Source: JBBTCX01 sp964494205 (GTDB lineage Bacteria; Planctomycetota; Phycisphaerae; UBA1845). Taken from it: DNA of 64,000 nucleotides. Every line of letters begins with the position of its first letter. Positions within the stretch are counted from its first letter, which is position 1. Positions 17,055 through 25,455 of the stretch are shown here, in pieces. Position numbers and translations under genes: made by a program. The notes under the pieces are model-generated. The model was not told the origin of the DNA and searched no databases. It was given only the letters and a program-made list of their open reading frames with translations. Location: contig CAZBRD010000004.1 of assembly GCA_964494205.1 (NCBI GenBank), forward strand, positions 124,001 through 188,000. Direction: 5' to 3'.

Positions 17055-19226
17055 CTACTTCGTCGAATCTTCAAGCTGATAATCGTAGAACGAGCGTAAC
17101 TGCTCCTTGAAGTATCCGCCGCGTGTCGTCTGCGCCGCGTTGAGCACCGCACCAAACAGATGCGCACCCACGCCATGCAGCATGTTCACCGCCCGTTTAG
17201 CCGCCCCGCGAGAATTCTCCCGCGCCCGCACAACCAGCACGCAACCATCGACAGCCGTCGACAGTACCACCGAATCACTCGCCAGCAGCAACGGCGCACT
17301 ATCAATGATGACCTGATCGTATTTCGACGCCACTTCGCGAAGGAAGGTGCGACACGGCTCACTACCCAGCAGTTCCGCCGGATTGGGCGGAATCGGCCCG
17401 CTGCCGATCACATCAAGTCGCGTGACATCGGTTGAACTCGTGCAGTCAGCGAGGCTCGCGTTGCCGACCAGAACATTGCTCAACCCCTGCGACTTCACGC
17501 CGCTGAACACTTCCTGCAAACTTGGTCGCCGGAAATTGGCGTCGACCAGCAACACGCGCCGGCCGCCCTGCGCGACCGCAATCGCGAGGTTGGTCGCCAC
17601 CGTGGTCCGACCATCTTCCGGATTCGCACTCGCGACAAGCACCGTCCGCTGATTCTCCGCTGGCGCACTGAATTGCAAACTCGTGCGCACGCGCCGGAAC
17701 GCTTCGGAAATCATCGATCTCGGTGTGTCGCGCACCGCCGTTTCAACCTTGTCGATCGAGACTTCTTCGTCGTCCGTATCCGGGATCGCCCCGAGCAACG
17801 GCACATCCAGATGCCGTGAAATATCCTGCGACGTCCGAATCGACTTATCGAGCAGCTCAAACGTCAGCGGAATACCAATGCCCAGCGCCATGCTAAGCAG
17901 AATGCCGAATGGTATCATGATGAACGGATTGGGCGAGTTTCGCTTGATCGGCCTCGTCGCCGCCTGGGCAATGCTCACCTGCACGGCCGTCTGTTGGTCT
18001 TTCACGCGTCGCAGACCGGAGACTTTCTCACGTAGCTTCTCGCGATATTCGACGTCGGCCTTGATGTCATCGTCCACTGCTTTGAATTCAGTTAGATCCT
18101 TGCCTTGGTCGGCCAGCGCCCGTTCCGTTTTCACCAGGCGCTCCTGAGCCAGGTACAAAGCGCGCTGCGTGGACAAGTAGGCCGTCTCAACCGCTTGCTT
18201 CAGATCGGATCGCCGTTCCAGAAATTTGCGATTTTGCAACGTGGTCAGCTTATCTTCCAACGCGTCAATCGTTCGGTCGAGGTTTTTCATCTCGGCGTGA
18301 TTAGCGCCGAATTGCGAATCGCTCGCCGCCCGATTCTGCTCCAGCAACAAACGGGCGCGCATCAGCTCAGCCACTTCCGGATCCTGCTCCACAATCTGGC
18401 GATCCTCAGCCGTTACCACGCGAGCTTCGCTGTTGTAGATCGTGCGGTATTGATCGAGCTGCGACAATTCGAGTTGCAGTTCCTGCACAGCCGTGTTGAT
18501 CTGCCGCGCCTCATCCGCAAGCAGCGTGTTGTCGGGATTCATGTGCGCGCCCGCAGGCAGATTGTTAATAATCTGCCGCAAGCGCTGACGCTTACTCTCA
18601 ATTTTCGATTCGTGATCCTCTAATTCCTTGCTCGTCGCCTCAAGCTGTCCTGCCGCAAACGACTCCGCCGACTTCGCCTTCACCTGGCGATACCACTCAT
18701 TAACGATGTTCTTGACGATCGCCGTGGCGTCATCGCGCTTACGACATTCCATCGCCACGCGCAGGAAGTTCGTGCCTCGCGCCGGTGCAGCACCCAGCTC
18801 ATCTTCGAGGTCATCGAGCAGGTCCTCTTCCTTGCGCGATTTGAACCATTCCGTGTCTCGCACCTCGGAAATCTTCAGCACTTCCGAAAGAACCACCGGA
18901 CTGCGAATGAGCAGCGCCTGCGTCATCACGAACCGCTCGTGTTCTTCCTGTTGCAGCCGCTGCTGTTCCGCCGCGAGGTTCGTCTCAGCCACGTTGGAGA
19001 TGCACTCGATCAAACTCTCCGACTTGTATCCCGGAAACAGAAACCACCAGACCAGGAACCCGCCCATCGACAGACCCGTGAAAAAGATCGACAACACGAT
19101 GACCGAGACGATGCGTCGACGGATCATCACCATGATGTCGTTGGGCGTCAGCGTCGGTTCACCGGGTCGATGCCCGGATACGCTGGGACGGTGGATTGCC
19201 TGAACTGTCGTAGGGAATGCTGTCAT
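17055..19226 (-). CDS. Polysaccharide co-polymerase fused to BY-kinase-like ATPase (Wzz/GumC-CpsD type)
   Basis: 723 residues. The Wzz domain starts with a membrane helix (VSVIVLSIFFTGLSMGGFLVWWF, about 39-61), passes through long periplasmic coiled coils (180-430) and returns through a second helix (PFIMIPFGILLSMALGIG, about 447). The cytoplasmic part has a BY-kinase ATPase: modified Walker A ANPEDGRTTVATNLA, Walker A-prime VLLVDANFRRPS, and Walker B QVIIDSAPLLLASD. The P-loop has Arg where the invariant Lys of GKT is expected. The C-terminus has a small Tyr cluster (GGYF...SFYDYQ). Role: chain-length control and regulation of exopolysaccharide polymerisation. It is the third gene of a minus-strand run after the Wza-like and exosortase genes. 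Confidence 0.9.
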   Translation of the reverse strand: MTAFPTTVQAIHRPSVSGHRPGEPTLTPNDIMVMIRRRIVSVIVLSIFFTGLSMGGFLVWWFLFPGYKSESLIECISNVAETNLAAEQQRLQQEEHERFVMTQALLIRSPVVLSEVLKISEVRDTEWFKSRKEEDLLDDLEDELGAAPARGTNFLRVAMECRKRDDATAIVKNIVNEWYRQVKAKSAESFAAGQLEATSKELEDHESKIESKRQRLRQIINNLPAGAHMNPDNTLLADEARQINTAVQELQLELSQLDQYRTIYNSEARVVTAEDRQIVEQDPEVAELMRARLLLEQNRAASDSQFGANHAEMKNLDRTIDALEDKLTTLQNRKFLERRSDLKQAVETAYLSTQRALYLAQERLVKTERALADQGKDLTEFKAVDDDIKADVEYREKLREKVSGLRRVKDQQTAVQVSIAQAATRPIKRNSPNPFIMIPFGILLSMALGIGIPLTFELLDKSIRTSQDISRHLDVPLLGAIPDTDDEEVSIDKVETAVRDTPRSMISEAFRRVRTSLQFSAPAENQRTVLVASANPEDGRTTVATNLAIAVAQGGRRVLLVDANFRRPSLQEVFSGVKSQGLSNVLVGNASLADCTSSTDVTRLDVIGSGPIPPNPAELLGSEPCRTFLREVASKYDQVIIDSAPLLLASDSVVLSTAVDGCVLVVRARENSRGAAKRAVNMLHGVGAHLFGAVLNAAQTTRGGYFKEQLRSFYDYQLEDSTK

Positions 19227-19281
19227 GCGACTCGATCAATTCCTCTTTTGCTACACTACGGCCAAATCAATTGTTCGTGCA

Positions 19282-20208
19282 TCAGGCCGTGGGTGGTTCG
19301 TCCTCCGGTACTTCCACAAACAACCGACTCATGGTGAATCCTAGGATCGCGAACAGCCCCAAACCAAGCGCCAAAGTCAAAATACCCAGCAGCTCATGCG
19401 GTGTGCCTCGCGCGAGATCCGAATGGCCTTTAATGTGCAATAGCCCGGTCACTACCACCCGCACCGTGTTGCAAACAAGTGCAATCGGCAGGCAACTGGC
19501 CACCATGACCAGCCGCTGCCACAACGGGCGATCACCGACGTACGCCATCGCCACCGACAAGGTCACAAACGCCATCAGCGTGCGCATACCGCTGCACGCT
19601 TCTTCCACGTTGAGCTGATCGACCTTGCCTTGATACGAGTAATCAATCACCACAGTCTGAGCGTCGCAAAACAGCCCGGGCACCAGCCACGGCAAAATGG
19701 TCGCCGCAGCCTTCGACGCGAACGCACGCAACGGCAGCGTCAGCTGCACATACCATCGTTCCGGCAATGGCACCGCGAACCCCAGAAACAGAATGGGAAA
19801 CCACGCCGTTCGCATGATCGACCACCCACCGAGCAGCAGCGTCAGACCAAACAACGTGAGCACAGGTGACATCGCCCGCGGATACGATCGCGGCACGACA
19901 AAGCCGGAGTAGAAAAACATCGCCAGCGAAGCCAGCATGATCGCCGCGCCCCACCAACACGCTTTCGGTTGCGACGCAAACAGCGATTCTCGTCGTGAGT
20001 ACAGCAGATAGAGGCTGAATACTGGTATCAACCAACCGTGCGACCAGTTCGCGTCGTGGATCCAGCGCAGCACGAGTTCGTTGTAAATCGTTTCGTAATA
20101 CGTAAGAACCAAAAGCACCGCGATCATGCCGATGCGCAGACACGTAACCGGTGGAAGAAGCTCCTTCCACCCGGTTGGTCTCGCGGCCATCGTCATCGTC
20201 GTGCTCAC
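19282..20208 (-). CDS. Exosortase (EpsH/XrtA-like transpeptidase)
   Basis: 308 residues, GTG start ten bases after the upstream stop. Around eight hydrophobic helices. The exosortase catalytic residues are in place: Cys205 in NVEEACSGMRT, Arg250 in CNTVRVVVTG and His271 in GTPHELLG. An early NWSHGWLIPVFSLYL block is also typical. Exosortases are membrane cysteine transpeptidases that recognise C-terminal PEP-CTERM-like signals and process surface proteins, and are usually encoded with exopolysaccharide genes, exactly as here. No substrate lies in the immediate cluster; the protein at 53474-54616 carries a compatible C-terminal signal. I did not try to assign the exosortase subtype. Confidence 0.92.
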   Translation of the reverse strand: MSTTMTMAARPTGWKELLPPVTCLRIGMIAVLLVLTYYETIYNELVLRWIHDANWSHGWLIPVFSLYLLYSRRESLFASQPKACWWGAAIMLASLAMFFYSGFVVPRSYPRAMSPVLTLFGLTLLLGGWSIMRTAWFPILFLGFAVPLPERWYVQLTLPLRAFASKAAATILPWLVPGLFCDAQTVVIDYSYQGKVDQLNVEEACSGMRTLMAFVTLSVAMAYVGDRPLWQRLVMVASCLPIALVCNTVRVVVTGLLHIKGHSDLARGTPHELLGILTLALGLGLFAILGFTMSRLFVEVPEDEPPTA

Positions 20209-20218
20209 GTCTTACTCG

Positions 20219-21835
20219 CTACGGGAAAAGATTCGGGAATCGCTCCACTTCGTTTTGCGGATTCGCCTGCACCGAGAACGAATCGATATCCGCGAAATTC
20301 CGGGCATACGTAAAGCTATACCCGACGTTGTTGACCACGTTCGGAATCGTGAAATTGCGGATCTGTTGCAGGAACGGCGCGAACGGATGCGTACCGACGT
20401 TGATGATGTCGCCTCGCTTGATGATAAAGTCCTCGTCCAATCCAGCGAAAATGCGATCGATGTTCACCTGGATCATCTGCTCACGCTGACCGATTCGGCG
20501 ATACACCGTGCAACGATCAGGCCACGCCAAACCAGACAAACCGCCCGCCGCCGCGATTGCCGACTTCAACGTGATCTTTTCCGCATTGAAGTTGAACGGG
20601 CCGATGCGGTTGATCTGTCCCATCATGTAGTAAACGCCGATCTCACCACTCACGATGCGAATCACATCGCCGGGGCGAATGACCACGTTCACGCTCGGGT
20701 CGCCGTCACGCAGCGGGTCAGCCGGTACATGCACGATTCGATACGTCGATTCCCCCGCAATTCGCGCCCAGTTGACCGCCGGAGTGATCGTCTCTCGCCC
20801 CGTTTGAATCAACTGCTCTTCGAGGGCCGGCTTCGACTCCTGAAACTCCGGATTAGGCTTCCACTGACCGTCGACGTAGATGTACGGTTGTGTCGGTTCC
20901 GGACGCAGCAGCGCTTCGATATCCGCAGCCTCATCGTCATCCGCTTTTCTCGAACCCTGCTCTTCCTGAGCAATGGCTGAAAGCAGCAAGTCTTCAGGCC
21001 CCTTCACCGGACTGCCAAGGACCGGCACACCGGCTTTTGCTACGTGAACGCCCCGCTGAGTATCTGCACGAGCTCGCAGGTTCTTGTCGCGCATGGCCGA
21101 GGCGACCGCGTCCTCGTTCTTATCCTGAGGCTCGTTTGCCTTTTCTTCTTCGTGCTTGTGCTCGGGCAGCGCCTGCGTGTCCTCATAACGGAACAGATAA
21201 ACGTCCGTCACAAACTCGTTCAAACCACCGACGCGGTTGATCGCTTCGAGCACCCGCAAATCGGGCCGTGAAATCGGAAACGTACCAGCGCGCAACGGCG
21301 AGTTGTCCGACGCACTTACACCGATACCGAACAACGAATACGTGTTCTTGTGAATGAGCAGTGGCGTGACCGTCACATCCGGATCACGAAGAATATCCTT
21401 CTCGCGCAATACGCGCTTGATCTCTTCCTGCAGCTCAAGAGGTTCAAATCCTTCAGCATGAACGGTCCCGACGATGGGGAGGTTTATGTCTCCTACCGGC
21501 GATACGGACACGCGCGATTGAAAGGGAACTTGCCGTTGCCTCAATTCGTTGATTTCGATGCCGATTTCGTCTCCGCCGGAAAAGGGAAGCTCCCTCGCTT
21601 GCGGCACCAGGTCCGCCTGCGTGGGATAGGTCGCACCCGGAATGCCGGTCGGCGTATCCTCCAATGTCAGCGATGTCCGTATCTCGCTCGTGCCCTTTCG
21701 CTCGAACGAACCAAGCACCGTCGGATCTAACCAGCCGTTCTTGATCGAATTACAACCGACTGACGATACGCACACGGCGCATGTCAGTCCGACCAAACCC
21801 AGCTCAGTGAATCGATTTCTAATATGCATCCCCAT
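20219..21835 (-). CDS. Polysaccharide export outer-membrane lipoprotein (Wza-like, SLBB domains)
   Basis: 538 residues from the ATG at 21835; the frame stays open to 21916. The signal peptide LGLVGLTCAVCVSSVGCNS ends in a lipobox-like VGC. The polysaccharide export domain follows (GDEIGIEI, VSVSPVGDINLPIVGTVHAEG, LQEEIKRVL, DPDVTVTPL), then one or two SLBB-like regions (RVLEAINRVGGLNEFVTDVY; KSAIAAAGGLSGLAWPDRC). An acidic low-complexity insert (about 230-330) separates them, longer than in Wza. Predicted role: outer-membrane or periplasmic conduit for exopolysaccharide, working with the Wzz/BY-kinase gene downstream. The exosortase gene follows after ten bases, indicating co-transcription. 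Confidence 0.88.
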   Translation of the reverse strand: MGMHIRNRFTELGLVGLTCAVCVSSVGCNSIKNGWLDPTVLGSFERKGTSEIRTSLTLEDTPTGIPGATYPTQADLVPQARELPFSGGDEIGIEINELRQRQVPFQSRVSVSPVGDINLPIVGTVHAEGFEPLELQEEIKRVLREKDILRDPDVTVTPLLIHKNTYSLFGIGVSASDNSPLRAGTFPISRPDLRVLEAINRVGGLNEFVTDVYLFRYEDTQALPEHKHEEEKANEPQDKNEDAVASAMRDKNLRARADTQRGVHVAKAGVPVLGSPVKGPEDLLLSAIAQEEQGSRKADDDEAADIEALLRPEPTQPYIYVDGQWKPNPEFQESKPALEEQLIQTGRETITPAVNWARIAGESTYRIVHVPADPLRDGDPSVNVVIRPGDVIRIVSGEIGVYYMMGQINRIGPFNFNAEKITLKSAIAAAGGLSGLAWPDRCTVYRRIGQREQMIQVNIDRIFAGLDEDFIIKRGDIINVGTHPFAPFLQQIRNFTIPNVVNNVGYSFTYARNFADIDSFSVQANPQNEVERFPNLFP

Positions 21836-21916
21836 ACTCAATACGATCAGCGCAGGCCAACCGTTCGTGGCAAGCCCAGCGCACTCCCTGACATTATCGG
21901 TACTCGCCGACAACAC

Positions 21917-22152
21917 AGTTTAGGCGTCATCCCAGCCTTCGGCGTGCAAACTCAGCCTAGAACCAACCAAAATCGCGCAATACTTGCTTCAGTGGTACGT
22001 GAGTTGAAAGTCCAACGGGTTGAGATGACGAACGTGTTAGCGAACTGAAAAGTACAAACGCATTAATCGTCCACATGTCGCAGGCGTGAATTACTTTCCC
22101 CCCTTAGCAAGAGGGGTCCTTCGACAGACATCACCGTTCGGTGCTTTAGGAT
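21917..22152. other. Spacer between the export gene and topA
   Basis: 236 bases. A CCCCCCTTAGCAAGAGGGG hairpin-like element at about 22098-22118 resembles the repeat at 4601 with one mismatch. No gene, clear promoter or terminator could be assigned. Confidence 0.5.
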
Positions 22153-25100
22153 TTACTTCGCAGACGCCGCCGCCAAATCCTCGACGGTTGTGCCCGGCGG
22201 CAACGGCTTGGTGGCTTTGCAGGTAGGATACTTGCTGCAACCCAGGAATGGCCCGGTCCTGCCGGAGCGAATAAGCATGATCTCGCCGCATTCGTCGCAG
22301 GGAATCTCAGTCGGGACCGGCTTGGGCTTGGCAGCCGACGGTACTTCCGCCTCGGCACGCTTCTTGGCCTCGCCCCGCAGGTTGGCGACAAACTTACACT
22401 TGGGATGTCGCGTGCAGCCGAAATAAGGCCCATAGCGACCGGTCTTAATCGCGACTTCTTCGCCGCAATCCGGGCACGCCAGTGAATCCTCCGGCCAAGT
22501 CTCCACGACCGGACGACCCGTACGCGTCCAGGCAAACCCAGCCGGCGGAGCGCCCAACGACGCCACATCGACCTTGACTGCCGACTTCTTGCTCCCGCGA
22601 CCGTTCTTCGACTTGGCAGCCGCAGGCGGCGGCGCCTCGGGAATCTGGCCTGACTCGTTCAAGGCCTTCAGATGATCCAGCTTGTCCATCGGCATCGCGT
22701 TGCGACACTTAGGGAATCCCGAGCAGCTGAGGAACGGACCACGACGACTCTTTCGAATCACGACGTCGCGCCCACACTTGTCGCATCGCACGCCTGCCGC
22801 TTCCGGCTTGGGCTTCTCGATAAACAATCCCGGCGGAATCGGCTTGATCGCCTTGCAGTTCGGGTAACTTGTGCAACCGAGGAATGACTTGCCGCGACCA
22901 AACTTGACGGCCATCTTTGAGCCGCACTCATCACAAGTGCCGCTCACTTCCTCGGGCTTAACTTTCTTCAGCGGATTGCCGCGCTCATCGCTCGGCAGCG
23001 TATAGGTACATTCAGGATAACCTGAGCAGCCAAGGAACGGCCCCAAACGGCTCGTCCGCAGAATCATCTGCTTCCCGCATTCCGGACACGGTGCCTCAGC
23101 CACGATCGCTTCGACCGGCTTGCCTTCGCGATCGACGTTCATAGCCGTCTTGCACTCAGGATAACCGCTGCACGACAGGAAGCGGCCCTTCTTGCCAAGG
23201 CGGTAAACCATCTGCTTGCTGCAATTTGGACAGGTGTATTCGCTCGGCTCCGACCGCGCCTTTTCCATCGTCGATTGCGCAGTCGTAAGCGACTCGCGGA
23301 ACGGCTCATAAAACTCGTTGAGCACGTGAACCCAATCGAGGTGTGCTTCCTCGATCTTGTCCAACTCGTCCTCCATGAACGAGGTGAACTTCACGTCCAT
23401 GATCCGCGGAAAATGCTCGACTAATTTCTCAGTGACGATCTCACCCAGCGGTGTGGGATGCAGCCGTTTTTCCAACAGTTCGACGTATCCGCGATCCTGA
23501 ATCGTCTGAATGATGGCTGCATACGTACTTGGACGACCAATGCCCTCAGCCTCAAGCTTCTTCACCAGCGCCGCTTCCGAATATCGCGGCGGCGGCGAGG
23601 TGTATTGCTGTTGCGGATCAAGCTGCAACAAACCAAGCTTTTGATTCGTGCTCAATTCCGGAAGCGTAGTCTCGTCCGAATCCTCAACACCCATCACTCG
23701 CAGGCAACCATCAAACACGAGTCGTCGACCATTCGCGCGGAACGTGGCGTCACCCTTTGGCGTCGGCGCATTAATGAGAATCGTCGTGCTGTCCCATTGC
23801 GCGGGCACCATCTGGCACGCAACAAACCGCCGCCAGATCAGGTCGTATAGCTTGTATTGTTCAGCAGTCAGATGATCCTTCAGCGCGTCCGGATGTCGCA
23901 TGACATCGGTCGGTCGAATCGCTTCGTGTGCTTCCTGAGCGCGCTTGGCCTGACCATACACATTCGGCTTTTCCGGCAGATAGTTGGCGCCAAAGTCCTT
24001 GCCAATCAGCGACCGCACCGCATCAATCGAATCAATGCTCAGGTTCGTCGAGTCGGTACGCATGTAGGTAATCAAACCGACCTGGCCTTCGCCACCGCCG
24101 ATGTCGACGCCTTCATAAAGCTGCTGCGCGACTCGCATAGTTCGAGACGGTGCAAAGCCCAGGGAGCTCGATGCCGCCTGCTGTATCACAGCCGTGGTGA
24201 ACGGGGCATTCGGTTTCGTCGTCGTGCGACGAGTTTGAATATCTGATATCGTGAACGCGGGCGCCTTCGCGGAGTCCGTCCGGCCGCGCAACCGAACCGT
24301 CTTCAGACCCTTGGCCTTGTAAGCTTCCCAAGTCTGCTCATCGATCGCCTCAACCACATAACCGAGCGCTTCGACCACGCCGCGCGTCTCCGCAGCCGTC
24401 TTCGCGGCGAACTCGTCGCCATTGAGCTTGACCAGCTCAGCCTGGAAGCTCGTATGTTTAGACAGCCACTTGGCGCGGTCCTTTTGGGTGCGATTTTGAC
24501 CACCATCAGCGCCCGGATGGACGAACTCGTCCCAGCTCTTCGACAGCTTGGCAAGACCGTTAACATCAGTCGCGAAATAGGCTGTTACCTTCCAGGACTC
24601 CTCCGGAATAAACGCCCGGATTTCCTTTTCCCGCTCTACGATGACTCGCACAGCCACCGACTGCACACGGCCAGCCGACAGCCCCTTACCCAGCTTCATC
24701 TGCAGAAGTGGACTCAGTTGATATCCCACGATGCGGTCAAGAATTCGCCGCGCCTGCTGGGCGTTTACCTTGTCCATGTCGAGCCGGTGCAGATTGGCAA
24801 ACGCCCGCTCGATGGCAGTTTTCGTAATCTCATTAAAGACAACACGATGGGTGCGGTTTTCGTCCAGCTCCAGCGCGTGGAAAAGATGCCACGCGATGGC
24901 TTCCCCTTCGCGGTCCAAGTCTGTCGCGAGGTAAACCGATTCGGCCCCCTTCGCGACCTTCTTCATTTCATTGATAACCTTCTTGCGGTCGCCCAGAATC
25001 TGATAAACCGGTTCAAACTTGTTAAGAAGGTCGACTCCAAGGTCGTTGGGAGGAAGATCGCGCACGTGCCCCATGCTGGCGATGACGTGGTAATCATCGC

Positions 25101-25194
25101 CCAGATAGCGATTTATCGTCTTGGCCTTGGCAGGCGACTCGACGATGACCAACGACTTCCCGTTGGATGATGACTTAATTGCCTTCTTTGCCAC
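22153..25194 (-). CDS. topA: DNA topoisomerase I with six C4 zinc ribbons
   Basis: 1013 residues, GTG start (GTGGCAAAGAAGGCA). The Toprim domain has IVESPAKAKTINRYL and LATDLDREGEAIAWHL; the central domain has NAQQARRILDRIVGYQLSPLL, LSAGRVQSVAVR and the active-site Tyr in ITYMRTDSTNLS (about residue 375). From about 650 to the end come six CxxC...C-x4-C topoisomerase zinc ribbons, each with a (F/Y)(L/F)(S/G)C(S/T)xxPxC core; E. coli TopA has three related units. It relaxes negative supercoils behind RNA polymerase, and the extra ribbons probably widen contacts with single-stranded DNA or RNA polymerase. Divergent from the PpiD-like gene. Confidence 0.97.
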   Translation of the reverse strand: MAKKAIKSSSNGKSLVIVESPAKAKTINRYLGDDYHVIASMGHVRDLPPNDLGVDLLNKFEPVYQILGDRKKVINEMKKVAKGAESVYLATDLDREGEAIAWHLFHALELDENRTHRVVFNEITKTAIERAFANLHRLDMDKVNAQQARRILDRIVGYQLSPLLQMKLGKGLSAGRVQSVAVRVIVEREKEIRAFIPEESWKVTAYFATDVNGLAKLSKSWDEFVHPGADGGQNRTQKDRAKWLSKHTSFQAELVKLNGDEFAAKTAAETRGVVEALGYVVEAIDEQTWEAYKAKGLKTVRLRGRTDSAKAPAFTISDIQTRRTTTKPNAPFTTAVIQQAASSSLGFAPSRTMRVAQQLYEGVDIGGGEGQVGLITYMRTDSTNLSIDSIDAVRSLIGKDFGANYLPEKPNVYGQAKRAQEAHEAIRPTDVMRHPDALKDHLTAEQYKLYDLIWRRFVACQMVPAQWDSTTILINAPTPKGDATFRANGRRLVFDGCLRVMGVEDSDETTLPELSTNQKLGLLQLDPQQQYTSPPPRYSEAALVKKLEAEGIGRPSTYAAIIQTIQDRGYVELLEKRLHPTPLGEIVTEKLVEHFPRIMDVKFTSFMEDELDKIEEAHLDWVHVLNEFYEPFRESLTTAQSTMEKARSEPSEYTCPNCSKQMVYRLGKKGRFLSCSGYPECKTAMNVDREGKPVEAIVAEAPCPECGKQMILRTSRLGPFLGCSGYPECTYTLPSDERGNPLKKVKPEEVSGTCDECGSKMAVKFGRGKSFLGCTSYPNCKAIKPIPPGLFIEKPKPEAAGVRCDKCGRDVVIRKSRRGPFLSCSGFPKCRNAMPMDKLDHLKALNESGQIPEAPPPAAAKSKNGRGSKKSAVKVDVASLGAPPAGFAWTRTGRPVVETWPEDSLACPDCGEEVAIKTGRYGPYFGCTRHPKCKFVANLRGEAKKRAEAEVPSAAKPKPVPTEIPCDECGEIMLIRSGRTGPFLGCSKYPTCKATKPLPPGTTVEDLAAASAK

Positions 25195-25371
25195 GATTCT
25201 GTTTATCCCGATTCGAAGCCGTTTTTCGACTCCGGACCGCGCTACTTATCGGTTCCGAGGGGGTCAATCTCTAGAAGGTATTGGACGATACCCCACTCGG
25301 GCCCTGAATTCGGTTTAACCGCGCCAAGTCCCAAAGTCAAACTACGTACCGATGCGCAACCGTTGCGCCGC

Positions 25372-25399
25372 TTGCTATTTGGCGCAATTGCCGTATACT
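25372..25399 (+). promoter_or_regulatory. Candidate sigma-70 promoter for the PpiD-like/accD operon
   Basis: TTGCTA at 25372-25377, a 16-base spacer, and TATACT at 25394-25399. The predicted start would be near 25406, about 50 bases before the ATG at 25456. The spacing and -10 match are good; the call is by eye only. Confidence 0.5.
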
Positions 25400-25455
25400 T
25401 TTACGCCTCACAAGGTATGAACATAACTATCTGACATTGAAGGACTTGCATCGCC

